NCBI RefSeq assembly: GCF_014654785.1
Contig: NZ_BNBD01000011.1
Span: 62,001-126,000 of the forward strand
Source of the DNA: Streptomyces mashuensis
Lineage (GTDB): Bacteria > Actinomycetota > Actinomycetes > Streptomycetales > Streptomycetaceae
DNA: 64,000 nucleotides
Direction of reading: 5' to 3'
Part shown: one piece after another, positions 41,218 to 49,621 of the stretch
Layout of the letters: every line of letters begins with the position of its first letter
Numbering within the stretch: the stretch's first letter is position 1
Notes under the pieces: model-generated
Told to the model about the DNA's origin: nothing
Database searches by the model: none
What the model saw: the letters and a program-made list of their open reading frames with translations, nothing else
Program-made: the position numbers and the translations under genes

Positions 41218-41916
41218 TCAGTCGGTGAGGCGTACGGCGAACAGGTCGGCGGCCGGCGGCGCGTTGCCGGGGCGCCGCGGGTCGACGGTCAGCGGCCGGC
41301 CGTCGCAGAGGAGGGTGACGAGGGCGGGACCGGCCGGGGAAGCGGAGGGCGAGGGGGTGGGAGCGGAAGTGGAGGGGGGTGTGGGGGTCGGCGTGGGCGC
41401 TCCCGGCGCCGGCTCGCAGCGCGGGGTCACCGTGGCCCGCGCCCGCGCCGTCGCGTACGCCTCCTCCGTGCCCGGCACCACCGAAGGCCCCACCGGCCGC
41501 GCGGCCGTGACGGCCACGTCGAACGAGCCGGGGCCGGCGCCCTCCGCGCAGCTCACCTCCGGGCGCGCGCCGTTGAGCCCGGCGTACTCCGAGGCCGCCC
41601 GGCAGGCGAGGGCGGTGTCGGCGCCGCGCCCGGCCAGCCAGTCCGCCCAGCCGCCCGCAGGAGCCGGCCCCGGGGCGGTGAGAGCTGCCAGGAAGCCGGA
41701 CAGCAGCTGGTCGCGGTAGTCCTGAGCGGCGGCGAGCGCCGCCGCGTCGGCCGCGGTCTGGGCGCCGTTGCGCGCCGCACCGGCCCGCCCGACGGCGAAC
41801 AGGGCGAACGCGAGGAACAACAGGGCGGCGACGGCGACCACGTACAGCGGGAACGCCTGCCCGGCGTCCCGGCCGCCCCGGCGGTCCCGCCGGCTCCGGG
41901 CGGCCGCCCGTCTCAA
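41218..41916 (-). CDS. TadG/TadE-like pseudopilin-related membrane protein
   Basis: This protein is about 232 residues. After a basic N-terminus (RRAAARSRRDRRGGRDAG) the hydrophobic segment QAFPLYVVAVAALLFLAFALFAVGRAGAARNGAQTAADAAALAAA is TadG-like. The C-terminus has a PTPTPTPPSTSAPTPSPSAS linker and a short domain with CDGRPLTVD. The chosen start TTG 41916 overlaps the Flp stop (TTGA), implying coupling; the ribosome-binding site is weak, so the start is uncertain. It lacks the +5 Glu of a classic pilin site. Confidence 0.68.
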   Translation of the reverse strand: MRRAAARSRRDRRGGRDAGQAFPLYVVAVAALLFLAFALFAVGRAGAARNGAQTAADAAALAAAQDYRDQLLSGFLAALTAPGPAPAGGWADWLAGRGADTALACRAASEYAGLNGARPEVSCAEGAGPGSFDVAVTAARPVGPSVVPGTEEAYATARARATVTPRCEPAPGAPTPTPTPPSTSAPTPSPSASPAGPALVTLLCDGRPLTVDPRRPGNAPPAADLFAVRLTD

Positions 41917-42116
41917 CCCGTGATCTTCTGGATCTGGTTGGTGATCGCGGTCGCGATCATCGTGCCGAAGTCGGTGGTGGTGAGCACGAGGATGATCGCC
42001 ACGACGACCGCGATGATGCCCAGGTACTCCACCGAGGTCTGGCCCCGGTCCATGGCGGCCCGGTCCCCGCCCGTACCGTACGCGGTCCCCGGTCCCCGCA
42101 GGCGCCGTCGCATCAT
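41913..42116 (-). CDS. Flp-type major pilin subunit
   Basis: The 67-residue pilin has a 25-residue basic leader, then G|QTSVEY with the +5 Glu30 and adjacent Tyr31 (the E-Y pair of Flp pilins). A hydrophobic helix (YLGIIAVVVAIILVLTTTDF) follows, and a short C-terminus (ITNQIQKITG). Start ATG 42116 has GGGAGGGGACG upstream; a second ATG is adjacent. It is the likely structural subunit of the pilus. The 136-bp gap upstream of it may carry a dedicated promoter because a pilin is needed in excess. Confidence 0.88.
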   Translation of the reverse strand: MMRRRLRGPGTAYGTGGDRAAMDRGQTSVEYLGIIAVVVAIILVLTTTDFGTMIATAITNQIQKITG

Positions 42117-42252
42117 CGTCCCCTCCCAGGGCGTCCGTGTGCATGCGCTGCATGCGCCTCCATTCCCTTCCCCTGCAAGGGATGTGGAACACCATGCGCC
42201 GCACCCGACTGTCCCACACCCGGTGGTACCGGCGGAGGGGGTTCGCCCCGAT

Positions 42253-43146
42253 TCACCGGACGTTCAACAACGTGCCCAGACCGACGCCCGAACCGAGGAA
42301 GAACCCCGCGACGAGAAGGATCATCGTGCCGGGGACCATGAACGTCGTGATCACCACCGTGGCCCGCGGCACGGTCCGCGCGGCGCGGCGCCGGGCCCGC
42401 TGCGCGTCGGTGCGCCGCATGTCGGTGGCGATCTCGATGAGCGTCTCGGCGATCGGGGTGCCGAGCTCCTCGCCCTGCTGGAGCGCGGTGACGAACTGGG
42501 CGACCTGCTCGGAGTCGTTGCGCCGGCGCAGCTCGTCGAACGCCTGCCGGCGGCTGACGCCCAGGTCCATGCGGCGCAGGGTGATGCGCAGTTCGTCGGC
42601 CCACGGGCCCTCGTAGCGCCCGGCCACCCGCTCCAGCGCCTGCCGGAAGCCGAGGCCGGCGCTGACGACGACGGCGAGCACGTCGAGGAAGTCGGGCAGG
42701 GTCCGCTCGATGGCGTCGCGCCGCTCGCGGACGGCCACCCGGATGCCGACCTCGATCCAGAACAGCCCGAACGCCACCATGAGCAGGGCCGCCACCGGCT
42801 GTCCCTTGGCGAGCATCACCAGCGCGCCGGTCAGGCCCAGCGCCCCGTAGACGGCGCGGCGGGCGGCGTAGCGGTCGACGGTCAGGCCGCCGGGGTTGCC
42901 GGCGCGGTCGATCCTGGTACGGACCCGCGCCACCCTCTTGGGCCCCATCAGGCGCAGGACGAGCGGCGCGTACCGCATGCCCAGCCGGTCGACGGCCGAG
43001 CCGACGGCGGTGGTGCGGGTGGCGCCGACCTCCAGGGCGACGGCCAGGTCCGGGGGCAGCCGGGCCTCCGAGCGGAGCAGCACCAGGCCCCAGGCGGTGC
43101 CGGCCACGGCAGCGGCGGCGAGCAGGGCGAGCAACAACCCGGTCAT
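42253..43146 (-). CDS. TadC-like inner-membrane assembly protein
   Basis: This 297-residue protein has TM segments at about 3-22, 95-110, 118-135 and 270-290 and a T2SSF domain with LPDFLDVLAVVVSAGLGFRQALERVA and GEELGTPIAETLIEIATDMR. It is the paired partner of TadB in the Tad platform. Spacing to TadB is 17 bp. Confidence 0.88.
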   Translation of the reverse strand: MTGLLLALLAAAAVAGTAWGLVLLRSEARLPPDLAVALEVGATRTTAVGSAVDRLGMRYAPLVLRLMGPKRVARVRTRIDRAGNPGGLTVDRYAARRAVYGALGLTGALVMLAKGQPVAALLMVAFGLFWIEVGIRVAVRERRDAIERTLPDFLDVLAVVVSAGLGFRQALERVAGRYEGPWADELRITLRRMDLGVSRRQAFDELRRRNDSEQVAQFVTALQQGEELGTPIAETLIEIATDMRRTDAQRARRRAARTVPRATVVITTFMVPGTMILLVAGFFLGSGVGLGTLLNVR

Positions 43147-43163
43147 GTCTCGTCACCCACCCC

Positions 43164-44108
43164 TCAGACGTCGATCCGCGACATGCGGCGGATGAGGAAG
43201 AACCCCACCCCGTACAGGGCGAAGGCGATGGTGACGGCCAGCTGCCCCGGCCAGCTGCCGGTCATCCGGTCGAGCGCGCCGGGGGCGATGCGGTCCATGA
43301 GCAGCAGCGTGCCGACGCCCATGAGCGGGACGACGTACGCGGTGACCGTCACCTGGGAGAGCTGGGTGCGGACCTCGCGCCGGGTCTCCTTGCGCTCCTC
43401 CAGGGTGGTGGTGAGGTTGCGCAGCGAGCTGACGACGGTGCCGCCGGCCCGGTGGGAGAGGACGAGGGTGGTGACGAGCACGACGAGTTCACGGGAGGGC
43501 AGGCGGTGGGCCAGGTCGTCGAGGGCGTCCTCGATGGAGTGGCCGACGGCGAGCCGGTCGGCGACCTTGGCCAGCTCCTCGCCGGCGGGTGCCTCCATCT
43601 CCTCCGCGGCCATGCCGAGGGCGGTGCGCAGGGCGAGGCCGGCCTGGGTGGCGTTGGCCAGGATGCGGGAGAGCTCGGGCAGCTGGTTGATGAACCGCTC
43701 GATGCGCTTGCGGCGCTGCCACGCGAGGAAAGCGTGCGCCGACCAGAGGGCGAGGAGGGCGGCGGGCGGCCCGAAGAACGGCGCGAGGGCGGTGGCCGCC
43801 AGCAGCCACAGCGCGGCGGCGGCGCCGGCCGCGGCGGCGGTGAACTCGCCGGCGGTCACGTCCAGTCCGGTGGAGGCGATGCGCAGCTCCAGCCGGCGGC
43901 CGGGGCGGGTGGCGCGCAGCCACCGGTCCAGGCGGCGGAATGCGCGCGTCCGGCCGGTGGGGGGCGGGGCGGGGGCGTCGGCGAGGCGGTCGACGAGTGC
44001 CTGGTGGCGCCGGCGGCCGGTGGTGTACGACCGTACGCCGGCGACGGCGAGGGCGCCGCCCAGCAGGGTGGCGCCGAGGGCGGCGGCGGCCGGTGCGAAG
44101 GGGTCCAT
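43164..44108 (-). CDS. TadB-like inner-membrane assembly protein
   Basis: This 314-residue protein has TM segments near 8-24, 95-125 and 265-310 and a T2SSF domain with LPELSRILANATQAGLALRTAL and HRAGGTVVSSLRNLTTTLEER. It forms the assembly platform with TadC and the TadA ATPase. It lies 6 bp downstream of tadA. Confidence 0.88.
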   Translation of the reverse strand: MDPFAPAAAALGATLLGGALAVAGVRSYTTGRRRHQALVDRLADAPAPPPTGRTRAFRRLDRWLRATRPGRRLELRIASTGLDVTAGEFTAAAAGAAAALWLLAATALAPFFGPPAALLALWSAHAFLAWQRRKRIERFINQLPELSRILANATQAGLALRTALGMAAEEMEAPAGEELAKVADRLAVGHSIEDALDDLAHRLPSRELVVLVTTLVLSHRAGGTVVSSLRNLTTTLEERKETRREVRTQLSQVTVTAYVVPLMGVGTLLLMDRIAPGALDRMTGSWPGQLAVTIAFALYGVGFFLIRRMSRIDV

Positions 44109-44114
44109 GGGCGG

Positions 44115-45422
44115 CTACCTCGGGGGGTACGGGTGGGTGGCGCCGAAGGCGGGGGGCGCGGCCTCGCCGGCGAGGCGCAGCCGTTCCGCTGCGCGTGGGG
44201 GCAGGGGGAAGTACGTGAACCGGCCGCGGACGACACGGTCGGCGCCCATCGGTTCGGCGTCGAACCGGCAGACGGTGGCGAGCTGGTGGCCCTGCTCCAG
44301 CAGGGCGATCTCGGTGATGCGGCGGGACCCGTCGGCGGCGCGGGCGAGCTGGACGACGCAGTCGACGGCACCGGCGATCTGGTCGCGCAGGGCCTCATAG
44401 GGCACGCGGACGTCGGACATGGAGGCGAGCGTCCGCAGCCGCAGCAGGGCGTCGTCGGCGCTGTTGGCGTGGACGGTGGCGAGGGAACCGTCGTGTCCGG
44501 TGGACATGGCCTGGAGCATGTCGAGCGTCTCGCCGCCGCGCACCTCGCCGACGATGATGCGGTCGGGGCGCATGCGCAGGGAGTTGCGGACGAGGTCGCG
44601 GATGGTGATGCGGCCCTTGCCCTCGACGTTGGGCGGCCGGGCCTCCAGGCGGATGACGTGCGTCTGCTGGAGCTGGAGCTCGGCGGCGTCCTCCACGGTG
44701 ATGATGCGCTCGCCGTCGGGGATGAGACCGGAGAGGGCGTTGAGGAGGGTGGTCTTGCCGGCGCCGGTGGGGCCCGAGACGACCAGGTTGAACTTGGCGC
44801 GGACGAGGGCGGAGAGCAGCAGGAGCATGGGCTCGTCGAGGGTGCCGGTGCGGATGAGTTCACGGAGGCTGTAGGCGCGGGGGAAGCGGCGGATGGTGAG
44901 GGTGGGGCCGTTGAGGGCGAGCGGCGGGATGATGACGTTCACGCGCTCGCCGGTGGGCAGCCGGGCGTCGACCATGGGGTTCGACTCGTCGACGCGACGG
45001 TTCACGGTGGAGACGATGCGCTCGATGGTCTGCATCAGCTGCTCGTGGGAGGCGAACCGTACGGGTACGAGCTCCACGCGCCCGGCGCGCTCGACGAAGA
45101 CCTGCTCGGGCCCGTTGACCATGATCTCGGTGACGGAGGGGTCCTCCAGCAACGGCTCCAGCACACCGAGCCCGAGCGCCTCGTCGACGACCCGCCGCAC
45201 GAGCCGGTCCCGCTCCGCGGTGGAGAGGACGGGCCCCTCACGGCTGATGATGTGCCCCAGCACCCGCTCGAGCCGCCCGCGCCGCTCGGCGGTGGACAGC
45301 GCGGACATCTCGGCGAGATCGATCTCCTCGAGCAGCTTGACGCGATAGAGCCCGACGAGCTGCCCCTGGTCGCGACTCGCGCCGCGCTCTTCCCCCCCGA
45401 CAAGCCGCGCCCGAAGACTCAC
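44115..45422 (-). CDS. tadA: TadA/CpaF-type secretion ATPase
   Basis: This 435-residue hexameric ATPase powers pilus assembly. Walker A is GPTGAGKTT at 217-225, the Walker B region GEVRGGET at 292-299, the His box GHDGSLATVHAN at 309-320, and the Asp-rich segment TVEDAAELQL at 242-251. The start GTG 45422 overlaps the TadE stop (GTGA), so translation is coupled. Length and motif order fit TadA. Confidence 0.95.
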   Translation of the reverse strand: MSLRARLVGGEERGASRDQGQLVGLYRVKLLEEIDLAEMSALSTAERRGRLERVLGHIISREGPVLSTAERDRLVRRVVDEALGLGVLEPLLEDPSVTEIMVNGPEQVFVERAGRVELVPVRFASHEQLMQTIERIVSTVNRRVDESNPMVDARLPTGERVNVIIPPLALNGPTLTIRRFPRAYSLRELIRTGTLDEPMLLLLSALVRAKFNLVVSGPTGAGKTTLLNALSGLIPDGERIITVEDAAELQLQQTHVIRLEARPPNVEGKGRITIRDLVRNSLRMRPDRIIVGEVRGGETLDMLQAMSTGHDGSLATVHANSADDALLRLRTLASMSDVRVPYEALRDQIAGAVDCVVQLARAADGSRRITEIALLEQGHQLATVCRFDAEPMGADRVVRGRFTYFPLPPRAAERLRLAGEAAPPAFGATHPYPPR

Positions 45423-45973
45423 GGGGACCCCCCGAACGCGGCACCGGGGCGCCCCGGCGCGCCTCCCGCCGGGACGGCGGCGCGGGGTTCGCAGGGCCCC
45501 GCCCCTCCCGCCGGCACGGCGGCAACGCCGGGCCCGCAGGGCCCCACGGCGACAGCAGGCACTGCCACCCCTCCCGCCGCGGCGGAAAGCGGGGGCAGTG
45601 GGCCGGTCCCGTCAGCCCCCGGGCAGCGCATCGTGGCCTGTTTTGTCAGGGTGAACGTCGTGCCCGGGAGCAGCGTGGGGACTTCCATCGTCACCGTCGA
45701 CGTGGTCCGGGGGGCGCCCGGTGTGCATGGGGTGGTTGTCACGGTGGTGTGGGGGGAGAGCCATGTCGTCAGGGCCTCTCGGGCTGCCGCTTCCGGCGAC
45801 GGGCGCGACGGCGAGTCGACGGTTGCAGCCCGCGCCGCGGCGCGGGCTGCCGTGCCGGCCTGCTGGGCGGCGAACGCGGCCAGGCCCAGCTGGACCGCGC
45901 CCAGGCCGACCAGCAGCAGCAGCGGCAGGAAGCCGAGGAACTCCACCGACGCCGAGCCCCGTTCCCCCCGCAC
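45419..45973 (-). CDS. TadE-family pseudopilin
   Basis: The 184-residue minor pilin has a 6-residue leader MRGERG and then G|SASVEF with the +5 Glu11, a hydrophobic helix (LGFLPLLLLVGLGAVQLGLAAF) and a C-terminal domain with a low-complexity Ala/Gly/Pro tail (from about residue 130). It overlaps tadA by 4 nt. It is 3 bp from the end of the fused TadZ-TadE gene, whose C-terminus is a second TadE-like module. Confidence 0.85.
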   Translation of the reverse strand: MRGERGSASVEFLGFLPLLLLVGLGAVQLGLAAFAAQQAGTAARAAARAATVDSPSRPSPEAAAREALTTWLSPHTTVTTTPCTPGAPRTTSTVTMEVPTLLPGTTFTLTKQATMRCPGADGTGPLPPLSAAAGGVAVPAVAVGPCGPGVAAVPAGGAGPCEPRAAVPAGGAPGRPGAAFGGSP

Positions 45974-45976
45974 CGG

Positions 45977-47644
45977 TCAGTCCTCCCGGGCCACGCCGGC
46001 CGTGCTCTCCACCGGCCACGGCCAGTTCGCCGCGCCGGGGAACAGCACCGGCACCCGCAGCCGCACACTCGCCCGGTAGACCGCGCCGTCCGGCCCGCAG
46101 CCGGTCTGTGCCGCCCACGACCCCGGCAGGTCCGCGCGCGCCACCGCGGCGCAGTCGCGGCCCACCGCGCCGGCGCGCGCGCCCCGGTCCGCCGCGTGCC
46201 CCGCCAGCGAATACGCGTACCCGACCAGAACGCACTGCCAGATCACGGCCAGCGCCACGAGGATCAGCGGCAGGATGCCCGCGAACTCGACGGCCATCTG
46301 TCCCCGGTCGCCGCCCCGGTCGCCGTACCGCCGCCGGAACACCCCCGGCGGCACCGGCGACAGCTGGTCCGGCCCGGTCCCCCCGCCCCCGGCCCCTATC
46401 GCCAGGCGTCGCAGGCCGCCCGTCAGGGTGCGTGCCCGGGGCGCGGCGTGGGCGGCGCCGGGCGGCCCGGCGAGGCCGAGTTCGCCGGCCAGGGCCCACA
46501 GCGCCTGCCGCACGCCCGACCGGGCGTCCAGGTCCTGCAGCCGCCCGGCGTCCACCGCCGGCTGCAACTCCTTGTAGCCGGCCGGGACCGTCGTACGGGC
46601 CGTACGCGTCCCCGTCGTACGGGCCACGAGCGGCGGCTGGATCTCCGCGCCGCGCGTATGCCGGTTGACCACGGTCGTCGTCTCCTCCGCCTTGCGGATC
46701 TGCAGCCTCTCCCACATGCGGACCATGCGCCCCGCCGCCCGCACCGCCACCACGTCGGGCGTGGTGACGAGCAGCACCACGTCCGCCGTCTCGATCACGG
46801 CCGCCCCGGCAGCGGTGATCTGCGTGCCGCAGTCGACGACCACCACGTCGTGCCGGGCCCGCAGCGCGGCCGTGATCTGCCGGGCGGCCAGGTCGCCGAC
46901 GTCCTCGCCGCGTTCGCCCTCCGCCGGTGCCAGCAGCAGCCCCGGCCCCGCCGGGTGCGGGAACACCGCGTCCTGAAGCACCCGCGACGTGATGTCGCTG
47001 ATGCCGGCCAGGTCCGCGACCGACCGCCGGAACCGCACGTCCAGATACGACGCGACGTCGCCCGATTGCAGGTCCAGGTCGACCAGCACCGTGCCGCGCC
47101 CGGCCGCGCTCGCCGCGAGCGCCAGCTGCACCGCCGTCACCGTCGTACCGACGCCGCCCTTGGCGCCCACCACCGCCACCAGCCGCCCGCCCGGCGCCGC
47201 GCCCGCGCCCGCCGGGCCCTGCGCGGCAGCGCCCAGGTGCCGCCGTACGCCCTGCGCCCAGTGCGCGGCGGCCTGCACGCGGGCGCTCAGCTCCTCGTAC
47301 ACCGGCGGCAGCGCGACCAGCCCGCGCGCCCCGCAGTCCATCGCCGCCGCGTACAGCGCCGGCCCGGGGTCGGCGGTCAGCAGGACGACCCCGGTCGTGG
47401 GGAAGCGCAGGGCGACCTCGCGTACGAGCTCCAGCGCCGGCACGGGCCCGATGCGTTCGTGCACCAGCACCACGTCGGGCAGGTCGCCGCCGGGCGCCGC
47501 GCCCAGCGCGGCGAGGACGTCGAGCAGGCGGGCGGAGTCGCCGACGGGCCGCAGCGGTTCGGCGCCGGGCAGCCGCCCGAGCAGCTCCGCGAGGGCGCGG
47601 CCGGCGTCCGGGTCGGCCACGGCCGGGAGAATCCGGATGGTCAC
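45977..47644 (-). CDS. TadZ/CpaE-like ATPase fused to a TadE-like pseudopilin
   Basis: The 555-residue chain joins two modules in one uninterrupted frame. Residues 1-135 are an atypical receiver-like domain. Residues 150-400 form a MinD/ParA-like ATPase with deviant Walker A KGGVGTT (162-168) and LVDLDLQSGD (187-196). After a Gly/Pro linker (405-445), residues 446-555 form a TadE-like pseudopilin with G448|QMAVEF (+5 Glu453) and a hydrophobic helix (LILVALAVIWQCVLVGYAYSL). The start is GTG 47644 after GGAAGGAGG. Prepilin peptidase cleavage after Gly448 would release the ATPase from the membrane half. A frameshift or a sequencing artefact joining two genes is possible but not visible. Confidence 0.85.
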   Translation of the reverse strand: MTIRILPAVADPDAGRALAELLGRLPGAEPLRPVGDSARLLDVLAALGAAPGGDLPDVVLVHERIGPVPALELVREVALRFPTTGVVLLTADPGPALYAAAMDCGARGLVALPPVYEELSARVQAAAHWAQGVRRHLGAAAQGPAGAGAAPGGRLVAVVGAKGGVGTTVTAVQLALAASAAGRGTVLVDLDLQSGDVASYLDVRFRRSVADLAGISDITSRVLQDAVFPHPAGPGLLLAPAEGERGEDVGDLAARQITAALRARHDVVVVDCGTQITAAGAAVIETADVVLLVTTPDVVAVRAAGRMVRMWERLQIRKAEETTTVVNRHTRGAEIQPPLVARTTGTRTARTTVPAGYKELQPAVDAGRLQDLDARSGVRQALWALAGELGLAGPPGAAHAAPRARTLTGGLRRLAIGAGGGGTGPDQLSPVPPGVFRRRYGDRGGDRGQMAVEFAGILPLILVALAVIWQCVLVGYAYSLAGHAADRGARAGAVGRDCAAVARADLPGSWAAQTGCGPDGAVYRASVRLRVPVLFPGAANWPWPVESTAGVARED

Positions 47645-47684
47645 CGTGGTCCGCCTCCTTCCGTAGCGTTCGCTTCCGCAGCGT

Positions 47685-48419
47685 TCATTTGTCGGCGTCG
47701 AGCGTGTACGTGCGGTCGCCCGCCCCGGTCGTGTCCTCGCTGCCCGGCGCGAGCAGCGCCAGCCGGACGTGGGACGCGAACGACTCGGCGTACGCGACGC
47801 GTTGCGCGTCCTTCGTGTCGAGCGCGAACGTGATCGGCACCGCCTCCCCCGCCTGCCGCGTCGTGGCGGTCGTGCCCCCGCCCGCGCCGCGCCCGTCGCC
47901 GTCCCGTCTGAACGGCGTGAGGCGGCCGACGTCGAGGACCTGGGCGCTGCTGACGATGAGCCGGGACACCGGCTTGGCGCCCTGCTCGCGTGTGTCGAAC
48001 GTGGCGTAGATGTTGACCTTCGAGCCGGGCACGATCTTGCCGGCAACGCCCGTGGCAGCGTCGATCATGATGGCGATCTCCTGCTTGCCGGGCGCGAGCG
48101 CCGGCCGGGCCACGATCATGTCGCTCTGCAGCAGCGAGCCACGGCGCAACGGCGTCACCGCGATCTTCCCGTGGAGCGCGGCGAGGTCGGTGACGGCGGT
48201 GGCCGGCAACCAGCGCCGGGGCACCGAGATCCGCTCGAACGCCTCGGCGCGCAGGTCGCGGTAGGCGGGCACGTCCTCCTTGAGGCGGTAGGCGGTGACC
48301 TCGGGCCCGGTACGGGACCGGGCGTCGTGGACGACCGCGACCACACCGGCGAAGGCACCGGCGGCGCAGAGGGCCGACAGGAGCAGCAGGACGATCCCGC
48401 GGCGCTGGCGTGCGTTCAT
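47685..48419 (-). CDS. CpaB/RcpC-like (SAF-domain) pilus protein
   Basis: This 244-residue protein has an N-terminal TM (GIVLLLLSALCAAGAFAGVVAVV). A SAF-like domain follows (about 50-110, with LKEDVPAYRDL and PLRRGSLLQSDMI), then an RcpC-like region with VAGKIVPGSKVNIYATF. CpaB/RcpC proteins help coordinate pilus assembly. The start is ATG 48419. It sits between the unrecognised zinc-ribbon protein and the TadZ fusion. Confidence 0.85.
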   Translation of the reverse strand: MNARQRRGIVLLLLSALCAAGAFAGVVAVVHDARSRTGPEVTAYRLKEDVPAYRDLRAEAFERISVPRRWLPATAVTDLAALHGKIAVTPLRRGSLLQSDMIVARPALAPGKQEIAIMIDAATGVAGKIVPGSKVNIYATFDTREQGAKPVSRLIVSSAQVLDVGRLTPFRRDGDGRGAGGGTTATTRQAGEAVPITFALDTKDAQRVAYAESFASHVRLALLAPGSEDTTGAGDRTYTLDADK

Positions 48420-48468
48420 GGGGGCGGCGAACCTCGCTGGGGACGGGGGCGGGACGGTTCGGCGGCAT

Positions 48469-49494
48469 TCAGCGGCCGGGTCGCTGCGTCGGAGAGGGAG
48501 GCGTGGGAGGGGCGGAAGGAGCGGGAGGGGCGGAACCCGAACCGGCGTACGAACCGGGGTACGGGCCGGCGTACGCACCGGCACGCGCACCGGCGCCCGC
48601 GCCCGCCCCCGCACCGGCCCCCGCCCCCGCGCCCCCCTCCTCCGGCGCCGCACGCGCCACCGGCGCCGCGCAGAAGCCGCACCGGTCGCCGATGAGGTCC
48701 AGCCCGCACCACCGGCACCGTTCGCGGCGCACCGACGACACGAGCTGGTAGAGCACGGACGGGTCGGGGATGGCAGCGGCGAACTCCACCGCCCGCCGCG
48801 TCCCCCACCAGCGCGCCGACTCCGCCGGCAAGGGGGCGATCTCCTGCACGCCCTGCACCCGCCAGTGCCGCGCCAGCGCACCCGTCACCCAGTCCTCGCC
48901 CCCGCCGGCCGGGTCCCGGGGCGCGGGCCGGGCGACCGTGAGGCGCGTGGCGAAGCCGGGGCCGGCCGGCGGAGGGCCGGAGCCCACGCGGACCAGCGCC
49001 CGTACGGGGCTGACCACCGCCGCGTAACCGGCGCCGGGCAGCAGCGAGGTGAGGTGCGCGCCCAGGCCCACGTCCATCCGGTCGAAGCGGGCCAGGGACG
49101 ACAGGTGCGCACCGGCGTGCACGTAGTGGGCGAGCAGCCGGGCGGCGGAGGCCAGGACGCCCGGCGGCAGGTCGGAAAGGGCCAACTGCGCGAGCTGGCG
49201 GGCGAGGACGGCCACCGCCAGCGGCGGCAGCGCGAGCGGCAGCAGCGCGACCCGGCCGCTCTCCAGCACCGACCGTACGGTGTGCAGCCGCCGGACGTAC
49301 GCGGCGGGCAGCGCCTCGCAGTGCAGGACGACGAGGTGGCCGCACTGTTCCAGCAGGGCCGCGACCTGGGCGACCGCGTCGTCGAGCGGCTGCTCCTGCG
49401 GCGGGTGGAGCACGGCCGCGGTGGGGACGGGGGCGGGCCCGCCGGGCGGCGGCAGCACCAGGTCGGAACTGGTGACCGCTATCGCAATCGGCAC
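48469..49494 (-). CDS. Unrecognised tad-locus protein with zinc-ribbon-like motif and repetitive tail
   Basis: The protein is 341 residues from GTG 49494 (a GGGGA run precedes it). Residues 1-250 have no family I recognise. Cys260, Cys263, Cys272 and Cys275 (CRWCGLDLIGDRCGFC) form a compact CxxC-x8-CxxC zinc ribbon. The C-terminal 60 residues are repetitive: Gly-Ala pairs (about 288-305), then YAGPYPGSYAGSG and Pro/Ser. It is first in the tad operon and lacks a signal or TM segment. A cytoplasmic regulator or adaptor is plausible. A longer upstream frame exists but is not family-like. Confidence 0.7.
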   Translation of the reverse strand: MPIAIAVTSSDLVLPPPGGPAPVPTAAVLHPPQEQPLDDAVAQVAALLEQCGHLVVLHCEALPAAYVRRLHTVRSVLESGRVALLPLALPPLAVAVLARQLAQLALSDLPPGVLASAARLLAHYVHAGAHLSSLARFDRMDVGLGAHLTSLLPGAGYAAVVSPVRALVRVGSGPPPAGPGFATRLTVARPAPRDPAGGGEDWVTGALARHWRVQGVQEIAPLPAESARWWGTRRAVEFAAAIPDPSVLYQLVSSVRRERCRWCGLDLIGDRCGFCAAPVARAAPEEGGAGAGAGAGAGAGAGARAGAYAGPYPGSYAGSGSAPPAPSAPPTPPSPTQRPGR

Positions 49495-49621
49495 GTCGGC
49501 ATTCCCCGTTTCACTCCGGCCTCGGGGGCGCTGCTGCCCCCGCACTTTAGCCACGAACGGAGCGGCTGAGAACCGTTTCCCGCGGTTTGCCCCACGCCCC
49601 GGAGGACCTTGCCGCCGGCCC

